Assembly (NCBI GenBank): GCA_013822725.1
Contig: PNKX01000013.1
Span: 62,001-126,000 of the forward strand
DNA from: Pirellula sp.
GTDB lineage: Bacteria > Planctomycetota > Planctomycetia > Pirellulales > Lacipirellulaceae
Direction of reading: 5' to 3'
Length of the DNA stretch: 64,000 nt
Part shown: piece after piece, positions 8,841 to 17,549 of the stretch
Numbering within the stretch: the first letter of the stretch is position 1
Layout of the letters: every line of letters begins with the position of its first letter
Notes under the pieces: model-generated
What the model was told of the DNA's origin: nothing
What the model saw: only the letters and a program-made list of their open reading frames with translations
The model's database searches: none
Made by a program: the position numbers and the translations under genes

Positions 8841-10268
8841 TCACGAGTTCATCGCCAGCGGAATCCGCAATGTGAACGTGCTGCCGCGCCCCAGTTCGCT
8901 CGCGCATTCCAGTCGCCCCTGCAAAGCGGCAGCAATGCGTGCAGCAATGGCCAGTCCCAGTCCCGTGCCTGCGATGCCAGCGTCGCGGGCGCTTTTGCTG
9001 CGAAAGAAGGGATCAAAGACCGCTGCCTGATCCTCCGAAGAAATGCCGCGCCCCTGATCAGTGACGTTGATCGCGGCTTCGCTGCCGTCGACCGTCACGA
9101 CAATACTCAACGACGTTCCCGCCGCACTGTACTTCGCCGCGTTGGAAATCAGATTATCAATCACGCGATTCAGCAGGGCAGGGGGGGCGGATATCGTCGC
9201 ACCGGAGTCGAGTTGCAACTCAAACCGCATCTCCTGGCGGCGGGGGTCGTCCTTCCATCGCTCCATATACCGCGGCAGCCACTCCGCCAGCACGATCGGT
9301 TCGCTCCCCGGTAGCGTCGCCTCTTCGGATGTGCGGGAAAGAAACAACAGCGACTCGACGATCTGCTGCAATTCGTTCGCTTCGTCTCGCAGCACGCCGA
9401 GCGTCCCGGCGTATTCCTCTGCAGATCGCGGCCGTCGCAGCGAAACGTCAATCTGCCCCAGCAACACGGTGAGCGGCGTGCGGAGCTCATGCGCTGCGTC
9501 GCCGGCAAAACGCCGCTGTTGCTCGTAGGCCCGCTGCTGGCGATCGAGCAGCGTATTAAAGGACTCTCCCAGATCGGCGAGTTCGTCATTGGATGCAGGA
9601 GCAGGAAGCCGGCTTTTGAAGTCACTGCCGGCAATCGATCGGGCTCGCTTCGACATGGCAAGCACCGGCGCCAGCGCGCGGGCGCCGAGCCACCGCCCCA
9701 GCGCCGCAGCGAGCAGCCAAGCGGCCAACGGCAGTACAATCACCAGCGCTGCGAGCCGCTGCAAATTGGCATCCATATCGGCTGTCGAGCGCGCGGCGAC
9801 GACGACTAATTCGTCGAACTCGTCGAGTTCGCGAGCTTCGCGCTCTGGCGCCGGGGCCACCAACCGCTGGAAGAGCACGCTCCACTCCCCCGGCGCCGCC
9901 AGTTCGCCCTCGGTTTGATTCCTCGCGGAGGCATCGGCCGCAATTCGCTTCGCCTCGGCGATGATCTCCGACGAGACGTTACGCGATTGCTCGACAATCT
10001 GTCCGCCGTCGCCGACGACGACCCACCGCACTTCCTCGGGCCCAGCGCCGCTGCCAAGCGCGATCGCGTGCTCCAGCGGCTGCCATTTCACTTCCTCGGG
10101 CTCGACCTCAATCGCCGCTACCAACGAGTACAGCGCGCCATGAAGTTCCTGGTCGAACTGCTGCACCAATCGGCCGCGAACAAAGACGTAAAACACGCCG
10201 GAGTAAACGACCAACACAATGGCCAGAGCCGCCAGAAAGAACGCCGAGACTCGATTGACCAGCGTCAT
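8841..10268 (-). CDS. Sensor histidine kinase, two-component system
   Basis: A 475-residue membrane histidine kinase. TM1 is residues about 9-30 and TM2 about 171-190, bracketing a 140-residue periplasmic sensor domain without a recognisable fold. A HAMP domain follows (APVLAMSKRARSIAGSDF, about 200-250). The phospho-accepting H260 lies in the H-box FAGDAAHELRTPLTVLLGQ. The ATPase domain has the N-box NLISNAAKY, G1 DQGRGI, the F-box FDPFFRS and G2 GTGLGLAI. The ATG at 10268 is used; it begins one base after the response regulator stop at 10270, so the two are translationally coupled. The signal is unknown. Confidence 0.92.
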   Translation of the reverse strand: MTLVNRVSAFFLAALAIVLVVYSGVFYVFVRGRLVQQFDQELHGALYSLVAAIEVEPEEVKWQPLEHAIALGSGAGPEEVRWVVVGDGGQIVEQSRNVSSEIIAEAKRIAADASARNQTEGELAAPGEWSVLFQRLVAPAPEREARELDEFDELVVVAARSTADMDANLQRLAALVIVLPLAAWLLAAALGRWLGARALAPVLAMSKRARSIAGSDFKSRLPAPASNDELADLGESFNTLLDRQQRAYEQQRRFAGDAAHELRTPLTVLLGQIDVSLRRPRSAEEYAGTLGVLRDEANELQQIVESLLFLSRTSEEATLPGSEPIVLAEWLPRYMERWKDDPRRQEMRFELQLDSGATISAPPALLNRVIDNLISNAAKYSAAGTSLSIVVTVDGSEAAINVTDQGRGISSEDQAAVFDPFFRSKSARDAGIAGTGLGLAIAARIAAALQGRLECASELGRGSTFTLRIPLAMNS

Positions 10269-10269
10269 C

Positions 10270-10959
10270 TCAACCCTCGTCGCTAGCCGAGACGTCGAGA
10301 ATATACCCCCGGCCACGGCGGGTTTGAATGACGCGCGGACCGAACGCTTCGAGCTTGCGGCGTAGCTCTTTCACGTGAACTTCTAGCGTGTTGGAGAGGC
10401 CGTCATACTGCTCGTTCCATACCGCGTCGAAAATCCGCGTCCGCGAAAGCACCTTGCCGGGGTGGCGGAGGAATAAACAAAGCAACGAGAATTCCTTGGC
10501 GGTCAGTTCCAACGGCGAGCCGTCACGCGAGGCGCGCTGGCTGCCGAGATCGGCGTGAATGTCGCCGTAATTGAGCGCGAGCGACGTTGATTGCTCCGGC
10601 CGTCGCAACAACGCTCGTACGCGCGCGAGGAGTTCCTCAAACGCGAATGGTTTGCAAAGGTAATCGTCGGCGCCGGCGTCGAGCCCTTCGACGCGCTCCG
10701 ATACGCCGTCGCGAGCCGTCAGAAACAGCGCCGGCGTCTTCCGATCTTTCGCACGGAATCGGCGCAGCAAGCTGATGCCATCCTCGCCTGGCAACCACCA
10801 ATCGAAGACGACCAAATCCCACGTCCCGTGCTGCAGCGCAATCCACCCGCTTGGCCCGTCGGCCGCGTGTTCGACTTGGTACCCTTCTTCGCGCAGGCCG
10901 CGGACGAGAAAGTCGGCGATCCGCGCCTCGTCTTCGATGATCAGAATGCGGCTGCTCAT
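10270..10959 (-). CDS. OmpR/PhoB-family response regulator
   Basis: A 229-residue DNA-binding response regulator. The receiver domain has the acidic pair E9/D10, phospho-acceptor D53 (VVFDWWLPGEDG), T81 and K103 (CKPF). A winged-helix domain follows, ending with the ELRRKLEAFGPRVIQTRRGRG wing typical of OmpR/PhoB. It should be phosphorylated by the adjoining kinase and then act as a transcription factor. The start codon overlaps the stop of the upstream gene as ATGA (10956-10959), and its own stop lies next to the kinase start, so all three genes are an operon. Confidence 0.95.
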   Translation of the reverse strand: MSSRILIIEDEARIADFLVRGLREEGYQVEHAADGPSGWIALQHGTWDLVVFDWWLPGEDGISLLRRFRAKDRKTPALFLTARDGVSERVEGLDAGADDYLCKPFAFEELLARVRALLRRPEQSTSLALNYGDIHADLGSQRASRDGSPLELTAKEFSLLCLFLRHPGKVLSRTRIFDAVWNEQYDGLSNTLEVHVKELRRKLEAFGPRVIQTRRGRGYILDVSASDEG

Positions 10960-11411
10960 GCGACGCTACCACGCAGGGAGTTGATCGACCCGCGGTGGGC
11001 GAAGGCGGCCGACTTGCCTATTGTATCAACGCTGGCTCCTCGCCGATGCGGCTGGCACGGAACCGGATTCTGGTCGTGCCAGGCGGGCCAGAAGAGGGCC
11101 AACTCTTCGTCACTGCGAAGCGACCGGCGAGCTTCGTCGACGGCGTGGCGCCAATCATCGGCACACCAGATTTCGGTCCAGCCGCCGTTCTCGTCAGCCA
11201 GTTCGCCAATCGCTAATTGCAGTAGCGAGCCGTCGGCGGCGGCGATGATCAAACGCGACTCAGGCCGCTGACGTTGAATGAGCGATGGCAGGTGACCGGC
11301 GAAGTTACGATCAAGCACCAGCACCGTCGTTCGCGGCCAACCGCCGTTACGACACTCCAGCGTCTCCCAGACAGCCCGCAACTCCATTAGCGAATCGTAA
11401 TGGTAAATCAT
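10956..11411 (-). CDS. Hypothetical protein leading a two-component operon
   Basis: A 151-residue protein with no signal peptide and no family I recognise. It has an alternating strand/helix look in residues 25-110 (TTVLVLDRNFAGHL; SRLIIAAADGSLLQLAIGEL; ELALFWPAWHD), possibly a small alpha/beta domain. The ATG at 11411 is preceded by a good GAGGAG-type ribosome site. The stop overlaps the response regulator start by 4 nt (ATGA), so it is made together with the regulator and kinase and may be part of their signalling. Confidence 0.6.
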   Translation of the reverse strand: MIYHYDSLMELRAVWETLECRNGGWPRTTVLVLDRNFAGHLPSLIQRQRPESRLIIAAADGSLLQLAIGELADENGGWTEIWCADDWRHAVDEARRSLRSDEELALFWPAWHDQNPVPCQPHRRGASVDTIGKSAAFAHRGSINSLRGSVA

Positions 11412-11668
11412 CCCTTGTCTCCTCTTCCTGTTATTTCAGTTCCGGCAGGCGAAACATGAAAGTTCGTTCTTACACAGGCAAAGATACGAGAGCGGTCTGA
11501 AACCCCGCTGAACGCAAGATAAATTCGGCTTTATCTAAGCCAGGCGGGCGATCCAGCCTGTACTTAGGCACTAGCCAAATCGCTCAGCAACGCCAGCACG
11601 CGCGCCCTTTCCATTCGGCTCCCCAGTTTGTCTTGTTCTACGCTCCGAGGACTGTTAGCTTTTCCGCC

Positions 11669-12721
11669 ATGTCTTCCGCATCCTTGGGCGTTGCCCCGCG
11701 CATTCTCATCGTTCGTCTCTCCGCTCTCGGCGACGTCATCCACGGCGTCCCGGTGGCCTGTGCCCTGCGCGACGCCTTTCCCCAGGCAACCATCGGCTGG
11801 GTCGTCGAAGGCCGCACCGCAGAGTTGCTCGAGGCCCACCCCGCCATCGACCATGTGATCCGCGCTCCGCGAGGCTGGCTCAAATCGCCGCGCGCCGTGC
11901 TAGCACTCCGCCGCGAACTGCGTTCGCACCGGTTCGACGTCGCTGTCGATCTCCAGTGCCTCACCAAAAGCGCCATCGCCGCCAAGGTCAGCGGCGCGCC
12001 GCGTCGCATCGGCAAAGCCGGGAGCGACGGTCGCGAGTTGAGCAAACTGTTCCACAACGAGCTCGTGCCAGTCGGCGGCGAGCATGTAATCGATCACTAC
12101 CTCGAACTGCTGGCGCCACTGGGAATCACCGCCCCGCGGGTCCATTTTGATCTGCCGGAACGGGCTTCCGACGGGTTGCTGGCGGAACAGATTCTGCACA
12201 CCGACGAATTGCCGCGCGGCCGCTTCGCAGTCCTCAATCCAGGCGCCGGCTGGTCCTCCAAAATCTGGCCCCCCGAGCGTTACGGCGAACTCGCCCGCCG
12301 CCTGCTGAGCGACTGCGGCATGCCGACGCTCGCCGTGTGGGGCCTCCCCGACGAAAAGCCGCTAGCCGAGGTGATCGTCGCCGCCAGCGGCGGAGCGGCC
12401 CGCTTGGCGCCGCCGACTTCAGTCTTAGAGCTGGGCGCCGTCTGCCGTCGTGCGGCACTGTTCGTCGGCTCCGACACCGGACCGATGCACTTGGCCGTCG
12501 CCGTCGGCACGCCGACGATCAGCCTCCATGGCCCCAGCGTCGCCGACTGGTGCGGCGCCTATGGGCCAGAGAATGTGCGGCTGCAAGTTCGCTACGAAGC
12601 GGGTTCCGCTCAGGAGCGCCGTAAGGCCGACGACTCGGCGATGCGTGAGATCGACGTCGACATGGTCTACGCCGCCTGCCAACGGCTGATTGAATCCAGC
12701 GATAAGCGGCGTTGTGCTTAG
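11669..12721 (+). CDS. Heptosyltransferase-type glycosyltransferase family 9 protein
   Basis: A 350-residue GT9 enzyme related to WaaC/WaaF (ADP-heptose:LPS heptosyltransferases). Visible features are the N-terminal RILIVRLSALGDVIHGVPVA, the central NPGAGWSSKIWPPERYGELA, and the C-terminal donor motif SDTGPMHLAVAVGTP. It lacks a membrane segment and would act at the cytoplasmic membrane face on lipid A-core or a similar lipid. ATG 11669 is chosen because the family begins a few residues before RILIVR. A glycosyltransferase and a DUF4254 gene lie convergently downstream, which supports an LPS role. Confidence 0.88.
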   Translation: MSSASLGVAPRILIVRLSALGDVIHGVPVACALRDAFPQATIGWVVEGRTAELLEAHPAIDHVIRAPRGWLKSPRAVLALRRELRSHRFDVAVDLQCLTKSAIAAKVSGAPRRIGKAGSDGRELSKLFHNELVPVGGEHVIDHYLELLAPLGITAPRVHFDLPERASDGLLAEQILHTDELPRGRFAVLNPGAGWSSKIWPPERYGELARRLLSDCGMPTLAVWGLPDEKPLAEVIVAASGGAARLAPPTSVLELGAVCRRAALFVGSDTGPMHLAVAVGTPTISLHGPSVADWCGAYGPENVRLQVRYEAGSAQERRKADDSAMREIDVDMVYAACQRLIESSDKRRCA

Positions 12722-12818
12722 AAATAGCGGCGGTCAGCGCCAAGTATCGAGTGCGATGTACGGAGTACTTCGTACGTTGATGAGGCATCGCTCCCGCACC
12801 TAGCAACTAACCGCTCCG

Positions 12819-12835
12819 GCGGGGCGTTGCCCCGC
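12819..12835. terminator. Short GC hairpin between convergent glycosyltransferase genes
   Basis: GCGGGGC-GTT-GCCCCGC lies three bases before the stop (12838) of the - strand GT4 gene. It could help end transcription from either side, but no T tract follows. It resembles the core of the CCGCGGGG palindromes at 15754, 21070 and 39548. Confidence 0.4.
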
Positions 12836-12837
12836 GG

Positions 12838-13977
12838 CTACGACAGAACGCGATCCCACACGCCTTCCAGCGTCGTGATAAATCGCGACCACGAGAAAAC
12901 CTCGCGGGCCCGCTCGTGGCCTGCCTGCCCCATGCTGCGGGCGAAGTCGCGATTCTCCAGCAGCGCGAGAATCGCTTCGCCGATCGCGCGGCTATCGCCC
13001 ACGGGAGCAAGAATCCCCGTCTCGCCGTCGGCGATCGATTCCGGCGCCCCGCCGGCGCGGCAAGCGACGATCGGCTTCGCCAACAGCGCCGCCTCGATGT
13101 AGGCCAGCGCACACGGCTCGCGATGCGACGGCAACGCCATCACGTCGATAGCGTTCATCACGTCGCACGCATCGCGACGGAAGCCGGCGAAGCGGACTTG
13201 GTTCAAATAGCCGCCGGCGCGGGCCGTTTGTTCGAGCTCGTCCCGCAGCGGCCCCTGCCCCATGATCCAAAACTGGGCGTTCGGCACTTGCGACAAAACC
13301 TGCGGTATCGCAGCGAACAGCTCGCGATAGCCTTTTTTCACCGAGAGGTGAGCAAACGTCCCCACCACCGGCGTGCGAGCGTCGGCGCCAAATTCGGCTC
13401 GAACGGCCAACGGATCGCGCTGCGGGCGATATTCGTCCGCCTCCAATGCGTTCATCAACACGGTAATTTTGTCGCGGGAAATTCCCTGCGCGACGAGGTC
13501 GTCCCGTACGGCGCCAGAGACAGCAAGCAAATGACTCTGGCGGCTGTGCCAGCGAGCGGACGTGAATCCCTGAACGTGCCCAACCGACTTTGGTCCGCCG
13601 AACGTTTCCAGCCAGCCGGTCCACCAACTAGCCGTCGAGAGGGTCGATTGCACCAGATCGACGTGATGTTGCCGGGCCGCACGGGCGATCCTCGAGATCG
13701 CCATGAAGTTGATCTTGCCGCCAATGCGCCCACGGTCGACCGACAAGCCTTTCTCCAGCATGTGTTCGATCGCCGGTGAATCGTGCTTCACGAGCACCGG
13801 CATTTCATGCCCGCGCGCTCGCAACCGTCGCGTGAGCCGCACCAGTTGCATCTCGGCGCCCGACATGTGCGAGGGCGTGATGACCTGCAACACGCGACGA
13901 CAATTCACGACGCGCGAACTGATCGCCGCCGCCATTTGAGCTCGCCGAATTTGTGAGGCCGAGGTGACCGTCGCCAT
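12838..13977 (-). CDS. Glycosyltransferase family 4 protein
   Basis: A 379-residue GT-B enzyme. The N-terminal domain has MSGAEMQLVRLTRRLRARGH, the typical glycine/serine acceptor loop. The donor domain has VGTFAHLSVKKGYRELF, then SHREPCALAYIEAALLAKP with the E-x7-E motif (EPCALAYIE), then CRAGGAPESI. The start is ATG 13977; an internal ATG at 13935 would drop 14 weakly conserved residues. It follows the DUF4254 gene by 62 nt on the same strand, which suggests one transcript. The sugar specificity is unknown; lipopolysaccharide core or O-chain synthesis is the likely setting. Confidence 0.87.
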   Translation of the reverse strand: MATVTSASQIRRAQMAAAISSRVVNCRRVLQVITPSHMSGAEMQLVRLTRRLRARGHEMPVLVKHDSPAIEHMLEKGLSVDRGRIGGKINFMAISRIARAARQHHVDLVQSTLSTASWWTGWLETFGGPKSVGHVQGFTSARWHSRQSHLLAVSGAVRDDLVAQGISRDKITVLMNALEADEYRPQRDPLAVRAEFGADARTPVVGTFAHLSVKKGYRELFAAIPQVLSQVPNAQFWIMGQGPLRDELEQTARAGGYLNQVRFAGFRRDACDVMNAIDVMALPSHREPCALAYIEAALLAKPIVACRAGGAPESIADGETGILAPVGDSRAIGEAILALLENRDFARSMGQAGHERAREVFSWSRFITTLEGVWDRVLS

Positions 13978-14039
13978 ATCAAGTTCCGAAGTATTGGTTA
14001 GCCGCGAGGCGATAGCCGAGCGCGCCCTCGATGAATCGC

Positions 14040-14660
14040 CTACGCGACTTGTTTCTTGCCAGCCTGATACAAATAGGGATTCAGCGTCGCATCGTTGTAC
14101 ATCTTCATTTGCCGGTAGACCTTCAGCGCCTTCCGACCAGCGGCGAGATCGACCAAGTGCTCGGCCAGCGATTGAGACAGATCCGCCTGCTGCAGACGGC
14201 AGCGAGCGATCCGTTGCTGGACGCGCTCGATGTGGGTCGCGTCGACGTCGGTCCGCTCAAGTTGCTCTTCCAAGTGGAAGATTCGCAGCGACATGATCGA
14301 CAGCCGGTCGATCGAGGCTCCTGGCGTCTCGGTGTTCAACTTGGCGCCCGCCGCCGGCTTCACGCTGGCGTCGCTCAGCAGTTCGAGGAACGCTTCGTCG
14401 ATCCGCTCGATCCAGTCGTTCCGCTGTTGGTTGTAGCCGTCGATCGCCCGCTTCACCATCGCGATGCGGGCGTCGGTCACGTCGGGGCTGCGGGCGATAT
14501 CTTCCTCGTGCCAGAGGAGGAAGTTGTATTGGTGCTGCTGACAGACCGTGCCGAGGAAATCGGCGTAGGCGTTGTCGGGCTCCACCTGATGCCAGCGGAC
14601 CACCGTCTCGTGGTGGAGTTTGTTGACGGCTTTTACAATTCGCTTGGGATCGAATCGCAT
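14040..14660 (-). CDS. DUF4254-containing protein
   Basis: A 206-residue, mostly helical protein. Marks of the DUF4254 family are an N-terminal helix with WH..E, the NFLLWHEEDIARSPDV segment, KRAIDGYNQQRNDWIERID, and the C-terminal QMKMYNDATLNPYLYQ. The family's biochemical role is not established, but it is repeatedly found inside lipopolysaccharide or surface-polysaccharide gene clusters. Here it directly precedes a GT4 gene. There is no signal peptide, so it is cytoplasmic. It may act as a helper of glycosyltransferases, but this is inference. Confidence 0.8.
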   Translation of the reverse strand: MRFDPKRIVKAVNKLHHETVVRWHQVEPDNAYADFLGTVCQQHQYNFLLWHEEDIARSPDVTDARIAMVKRAIDGYNQQRNDWIERIDEAFLELLSDASVKPAAGAKLNTETPGASIDRLSIMSLRIFHLEEQLERTDVDATHIERVQQRIARCRLQQADLSQSLAEHLVDLAAGRKALKVYRQMKMYNDATLNPYLYQAGKKQVA

Positions 14661-14826
14661 GGGTTCACTCGTAATTTGAAACTGCGGACGCCTGAGTCGA
14701 AGCGTCGTGCGGGTCGACGGGAGGGGGCGGATTCTAGATTCGAAGGAATCTCGTCACAAGGTCACCGTGAGGAAGCCGAACGGCGTGCCATAGGCCGAAA
14801 AGGGGACTTCAATTAGACTGCTAGCC

Positions 14827-15735
14827 ATGGAGCAGCCTTCAACTTCCCGCCGTTCGGCCTGGCAGCGACATATCGTCGCCATGATGGCAGCACTGCTAGC
14901 AGCGGCGTTGCTATCGCCCAGCGCTCAGGGCCAGTCGACCCAAGCCGCGCTTGAAAACGCCGCTGGCGAATTGGAGTACGACGGCCACAGCGATTACTCC
15001 CACATCCGCATCCGCCGCCGCGGCCCGATCCGCTCGATGATCTTCGTCCGCGACGCCGGCGAAGAAGTCCTCGAAACGCAAATGGACCTTCGCCGCCCCG
15101 CGGAGTTGAAGTTCGAGTATCTTCGCTATCTCTTCGCCAGCTATTTGTTCCAGCCTGAACCGAAACGCGTCCTCATCATCGGCCTCGGCGGCGGGAGCAT
15201 GGTGCACTACCTGCAGCAGACCGATCCAGGCGTGAAAATCGACGCCGTCGAGATCGACCCGCTCGTGGTGAAAATCGCCGCCGATATGTTCGGCACGAAG
15301 CCGTCGGAGAACGTCAACATCGTCACCGCCGATGGGTTGAAGTTCATCGCCGACGCGGAAGACCACACGTACGACGTGATCTACATGGATGCCTTCCTCA
15401 AGCCATCGGCCGCAACCGACGGCACCGGCGCCCCGCTGGCGCTGCGAACGCAGCAGTTCTACAAGCAGTTGCAACAGAAGCTCAAACCGGGCGGCGTCGT
15501 GGCGTTCAATTTGAATCCGCACGCCGAACTCGACGCCGACATTCGAGAACTCACCGAGGCGTTTCCGCAACTCTACATTTTTCCGATGTCTCAGTTCAAC
15601 GGCGTCGTGGCCATTGGCACGCTCGACAAGGAACGTGCGGAACCGGTCGACCTCGTCCGCCGCGGCCGCGAGTTGAACCGCCGGTTCAAGTCCTCGCTGG
15701 ACTTCCAAGAAATGCCCCGCCGCCTCAAGCGCTAA
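14827..15735 (+). CDS. Spermidine-synthase-like protein with N-terminal signal segment
   Basis: A 302-residue protein. Residues 1-35 are a basic stretch followed by a hydrophobic run (VAMMAALLAAALLSPSAQG) that reads as a signal peptide or membrane anchor. The rest is a class I SAM-fold domain of the SpeE kind: VLIIGLGGGSMVHYL (motif I), IDAVEIDPLVV, IVTADGLKFI and YDVIYMDAF. The GGGDG aspartate used by true aminopropyltransferases is replaced (GGGSM), so polyamine synthesis is unlikely. A second SpeE-like gene follows 70 nt later. Export of a SAM-type enzyme would be unusual, and I cannot tell whether the segment is cleaved. Confidence 0.75.
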   Translation: MEQPSTSRRSAWQRHIVAMMAALLAAALLSPSAQGQSTQAALENAAGELEYDGHSDYSHIRIRRRGPIRSMIFVRDAGEEVLETQMDLRRPAELKFEYLRYLFASYLFQPEPKRVLIIGLGGGSMVHYLQQTDPGVKIDAVEIDPLVVKIAADMFGTKPSENVNIVTADGLKFIADAEDHTYDVIYMDAFLKPSAATDGTGAPLALRTQQFYKQLQQKLKPGGVVAFNLNPHAELDADIRELTEAFPQLYIFPMSQFNGVVAIGTLDKERAEPVDLVRRGRELNRRFKSSLDFQEMPRRLKR

Positions 15736-15753
15736 CCAATCCCCACCAAGCGA

Positions 15754-15776
15754 GCCGCGGGGTTCATCCCCGCGGC
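15754..15776. repeat. CCGCGGGG palindrome
   Basis: A 9-bp perfect stem (GCCGCGGGG/CCCCGCGGC) with a TTCAT loop, between two SpeE-like genes. Close copies occur at 21070-21091 and 39548-39570. Confidence 0.75.
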
Positions 15777-15805
15777 CCCAGCACACCCACCGACCAGAGC
15801 ACTCC

Positions 15806-17443
15806 ATGGCGGCGAAGCAGAAGACCGAATCCATCCCGGCAACGACCACCGACGCGGCAACCTCGTCCGCAGGACAATCCGCAAGCAAGACGCCCGTGTC
15901 GCTCCTCCCTGCCGGTCCCGGACTCAAACTGCTCGTCCTCACCTCCGGCGCCGTGTTGATGGGACTCGAAATCGTCGGCAGCCGCATCCTGGCGCCTTAC
16001 TTCGGCAACTCGGTCTTCGTCTGGGGGAGCCTGATCTCGCTCTTCCTCATCGCACTCAGCGTCGGTTACTACATCGGCGGCGGGCTGTCGGACCGCTACC
16101 CGTCGCGTGCGCTGCTCAACACGATCCTCCTCGCCGTCGCGGCGCTGATGTTTCTGATCGTCGTCATCGGCCAGCCCGTTTGCGACGCGATTCTCCGCGC
16201 CAACTTCGGCGAAAAATCGGGCCCGTTCCTGGCCGGCGCCATTCTCTTCCTGCTGCCGAGCATAGGCATGGGGATGGTCTCGCCCTTCGCCATCCGTTTG
16301 GCGACTGCTACAGTCGCCTCGGTTGGAAAAACGTCGGGAACGCTCTACGCCCTGTCGACGCTCGGCAGCATCCTCGGCACGATGCTCACGACGTTCGTCC
16401 TGATCCCCAACTTCGGCGCCGGAGCCATTTTGAAGGGTCTCGCCGGCGTGCTCGCGCTCGTCGCTTTAGGTACGTTCCCGTTCGGCAGCGGCGGTTCGGC
16501 GATCCGCGGCAGTATGGCCATCCTCGCAGCTGTCGCGGCGGGCGTCTTCGGGCTCGGCGATTTGCGAGCGGCGTCGCTTCCCGTCGGGAGCGAGTTAGTT
16601 CGCGAGATCAACACGCCGTACCATCACATTTCAGTGATCGACAACCAGGTCCTCGGAGCACGCGAGCTCAAGTTCGATCGCTTCACCGAAAGCGCCATCG
16701 AACTCAGCGAACCCCACCGCTCGATAAGCCCATACACCACCTACTTCCACCTCGCCTTCTTGCCGCAGCCGAAGATCCGCCGTGCGCTCTTCATCGGCGC
16801 CGGCGGCGGCGTCGGTCCGCGAGCCTTTCACCAACACGATCCGACGACGGAGATCGACGTCGTCGACATCGATCAGGCGGTCCTCGACGTCGCCAGCAGC
16901 GACTTCTATCTGCAGGATAGCGAAAACATCCGCATGATCGCCGCCGACGGTCGCACCTTCGTCCGGAACTCGCCCGACGGCCATTACGACGCGATCTTTC
17001 TTGACGCCTTCACCATCGGCGGTCGCATCCCGTTCCACTTGGTGACCCGCGAGTTCTTCCAGCTCTGCCGGCAGAAGCTCGCCCCCGGCGGCGTCTTCGT
17101 GATGAACATCAACAGCGCCGTCCGCGGCAAGAACGCTGAAATCTTCGCATCGATGTACAAGACGCTCGGCGCAGCCTTCCAGCAGGTCCATGCCTTCGCC
17201 CTCGGGAAGCAGTTGGGACTGACCGACCAATCGACTAACGTCATGCTGGTGGCCGTCAACAGCGATCAACCGATGAGCGCCGACGACTGGCTCGCAAAAG
17301 CGGCTGCTTACGAGTCGGCCTCTTACGTCGGCAACGCCGAGGTTCGTCGCATGATTGACGACTTGCTCACGACGATCCCGGAAATGAAGCAGGCGACGCT
17401 CTTCACCGACGACTTCGCACCGATCGAGACAATGTCGTTTTAG
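15806..17443 (+). CDS. Membrane-fused spermidine-synthase-like protein
   Basis: A 545-residue fusion. Residues about 25-260 hold seven or eight membrane helices, starting LLVLTSGAVLMGLEIVGSRI and including SLISLFLIALSVGYYIGG. This is the MFS-like module commonly fused to spermidine synthase domains. Residues 280-510 are a SAM-type fold with FIGAGGGVGPRAFHQH, DVVDIDQAVLDVA and YDAIFLDAF. As in the preceding gene, the acidic residue of the GGGDG loop is absent, so the reaction is uncertain. It follows the signal-peptide paralogue on the same strand, suggesting a paired function at the envelope. Confidence 0.85.
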   Translation: MAAKQKTESIPATTTDAATSSAGQSASKTPVSLLPAGPGLKLLVLTSGAVLMGLEIVGSRILAPYFGNSVFVWGSLISLFLIALSVGYYIGGGLSDRYPSRALLNTILLAVAALMFLIVVIGQPVCDAILRANFGEKSGPFLAGAILFLLPSIGMGMVSPFAIRLATATVASVGKTSGTLYALSTLGSILGTMLTTFVLIPNFGAGAILKGLAGVLALVALGTFPFGSGGSAIRGSMAILAAVAAGVFGLGDLRAASLPVGSELVREINTPYHHISVIDNQVLGARELKFDRFTESAIELSEPHRSISPYTTYFHLAFLPQPKIRRALFIGAGGGVGPRAFHQHDPTTEIDVVDIDQAVLDVASSDFYLQDSENIRMIAADGRTFVRNSPDGHYDAIFLDAFTIGGRIPFHLVTREFFQLCRQKLAPGGVFVMNINSAVRGKNAEIFASMYKTLGAAFQQVHAFALGKQLGLTDQSTNVMLVAVNSDQPMSADDWLAKAAAYESASYVGNAEVRRMIDDLLTTIPEMKQATLFTDDFAPIETMSF

Positions 17444-17458
17444 AGCTGCGGCAATTAC

Positions 17459-17542
17459 AGCCCCTGGCTCCGCCAGGGGGTCGGTCACTATACCGATAGG
17501 CGTCGTCCAATGAAGTGCTACCCCCTGGCGGAGCCAGGGGCT
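17459..17542. repeat. REPIN-like inverted pair of hairpins
   Basis: An 84-nt element with hairpins CCCCTGGCTCCGCCAGGGG and CCCCTGGCGGAGCCAGGGG in inverted orientation. It sits exactly between two convergent genes (stops at 17443 and 17550), where it could act as a bidirectional transcription end. Confidence 0.88.
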
Positions 17543-17549
17543 GCAGACG

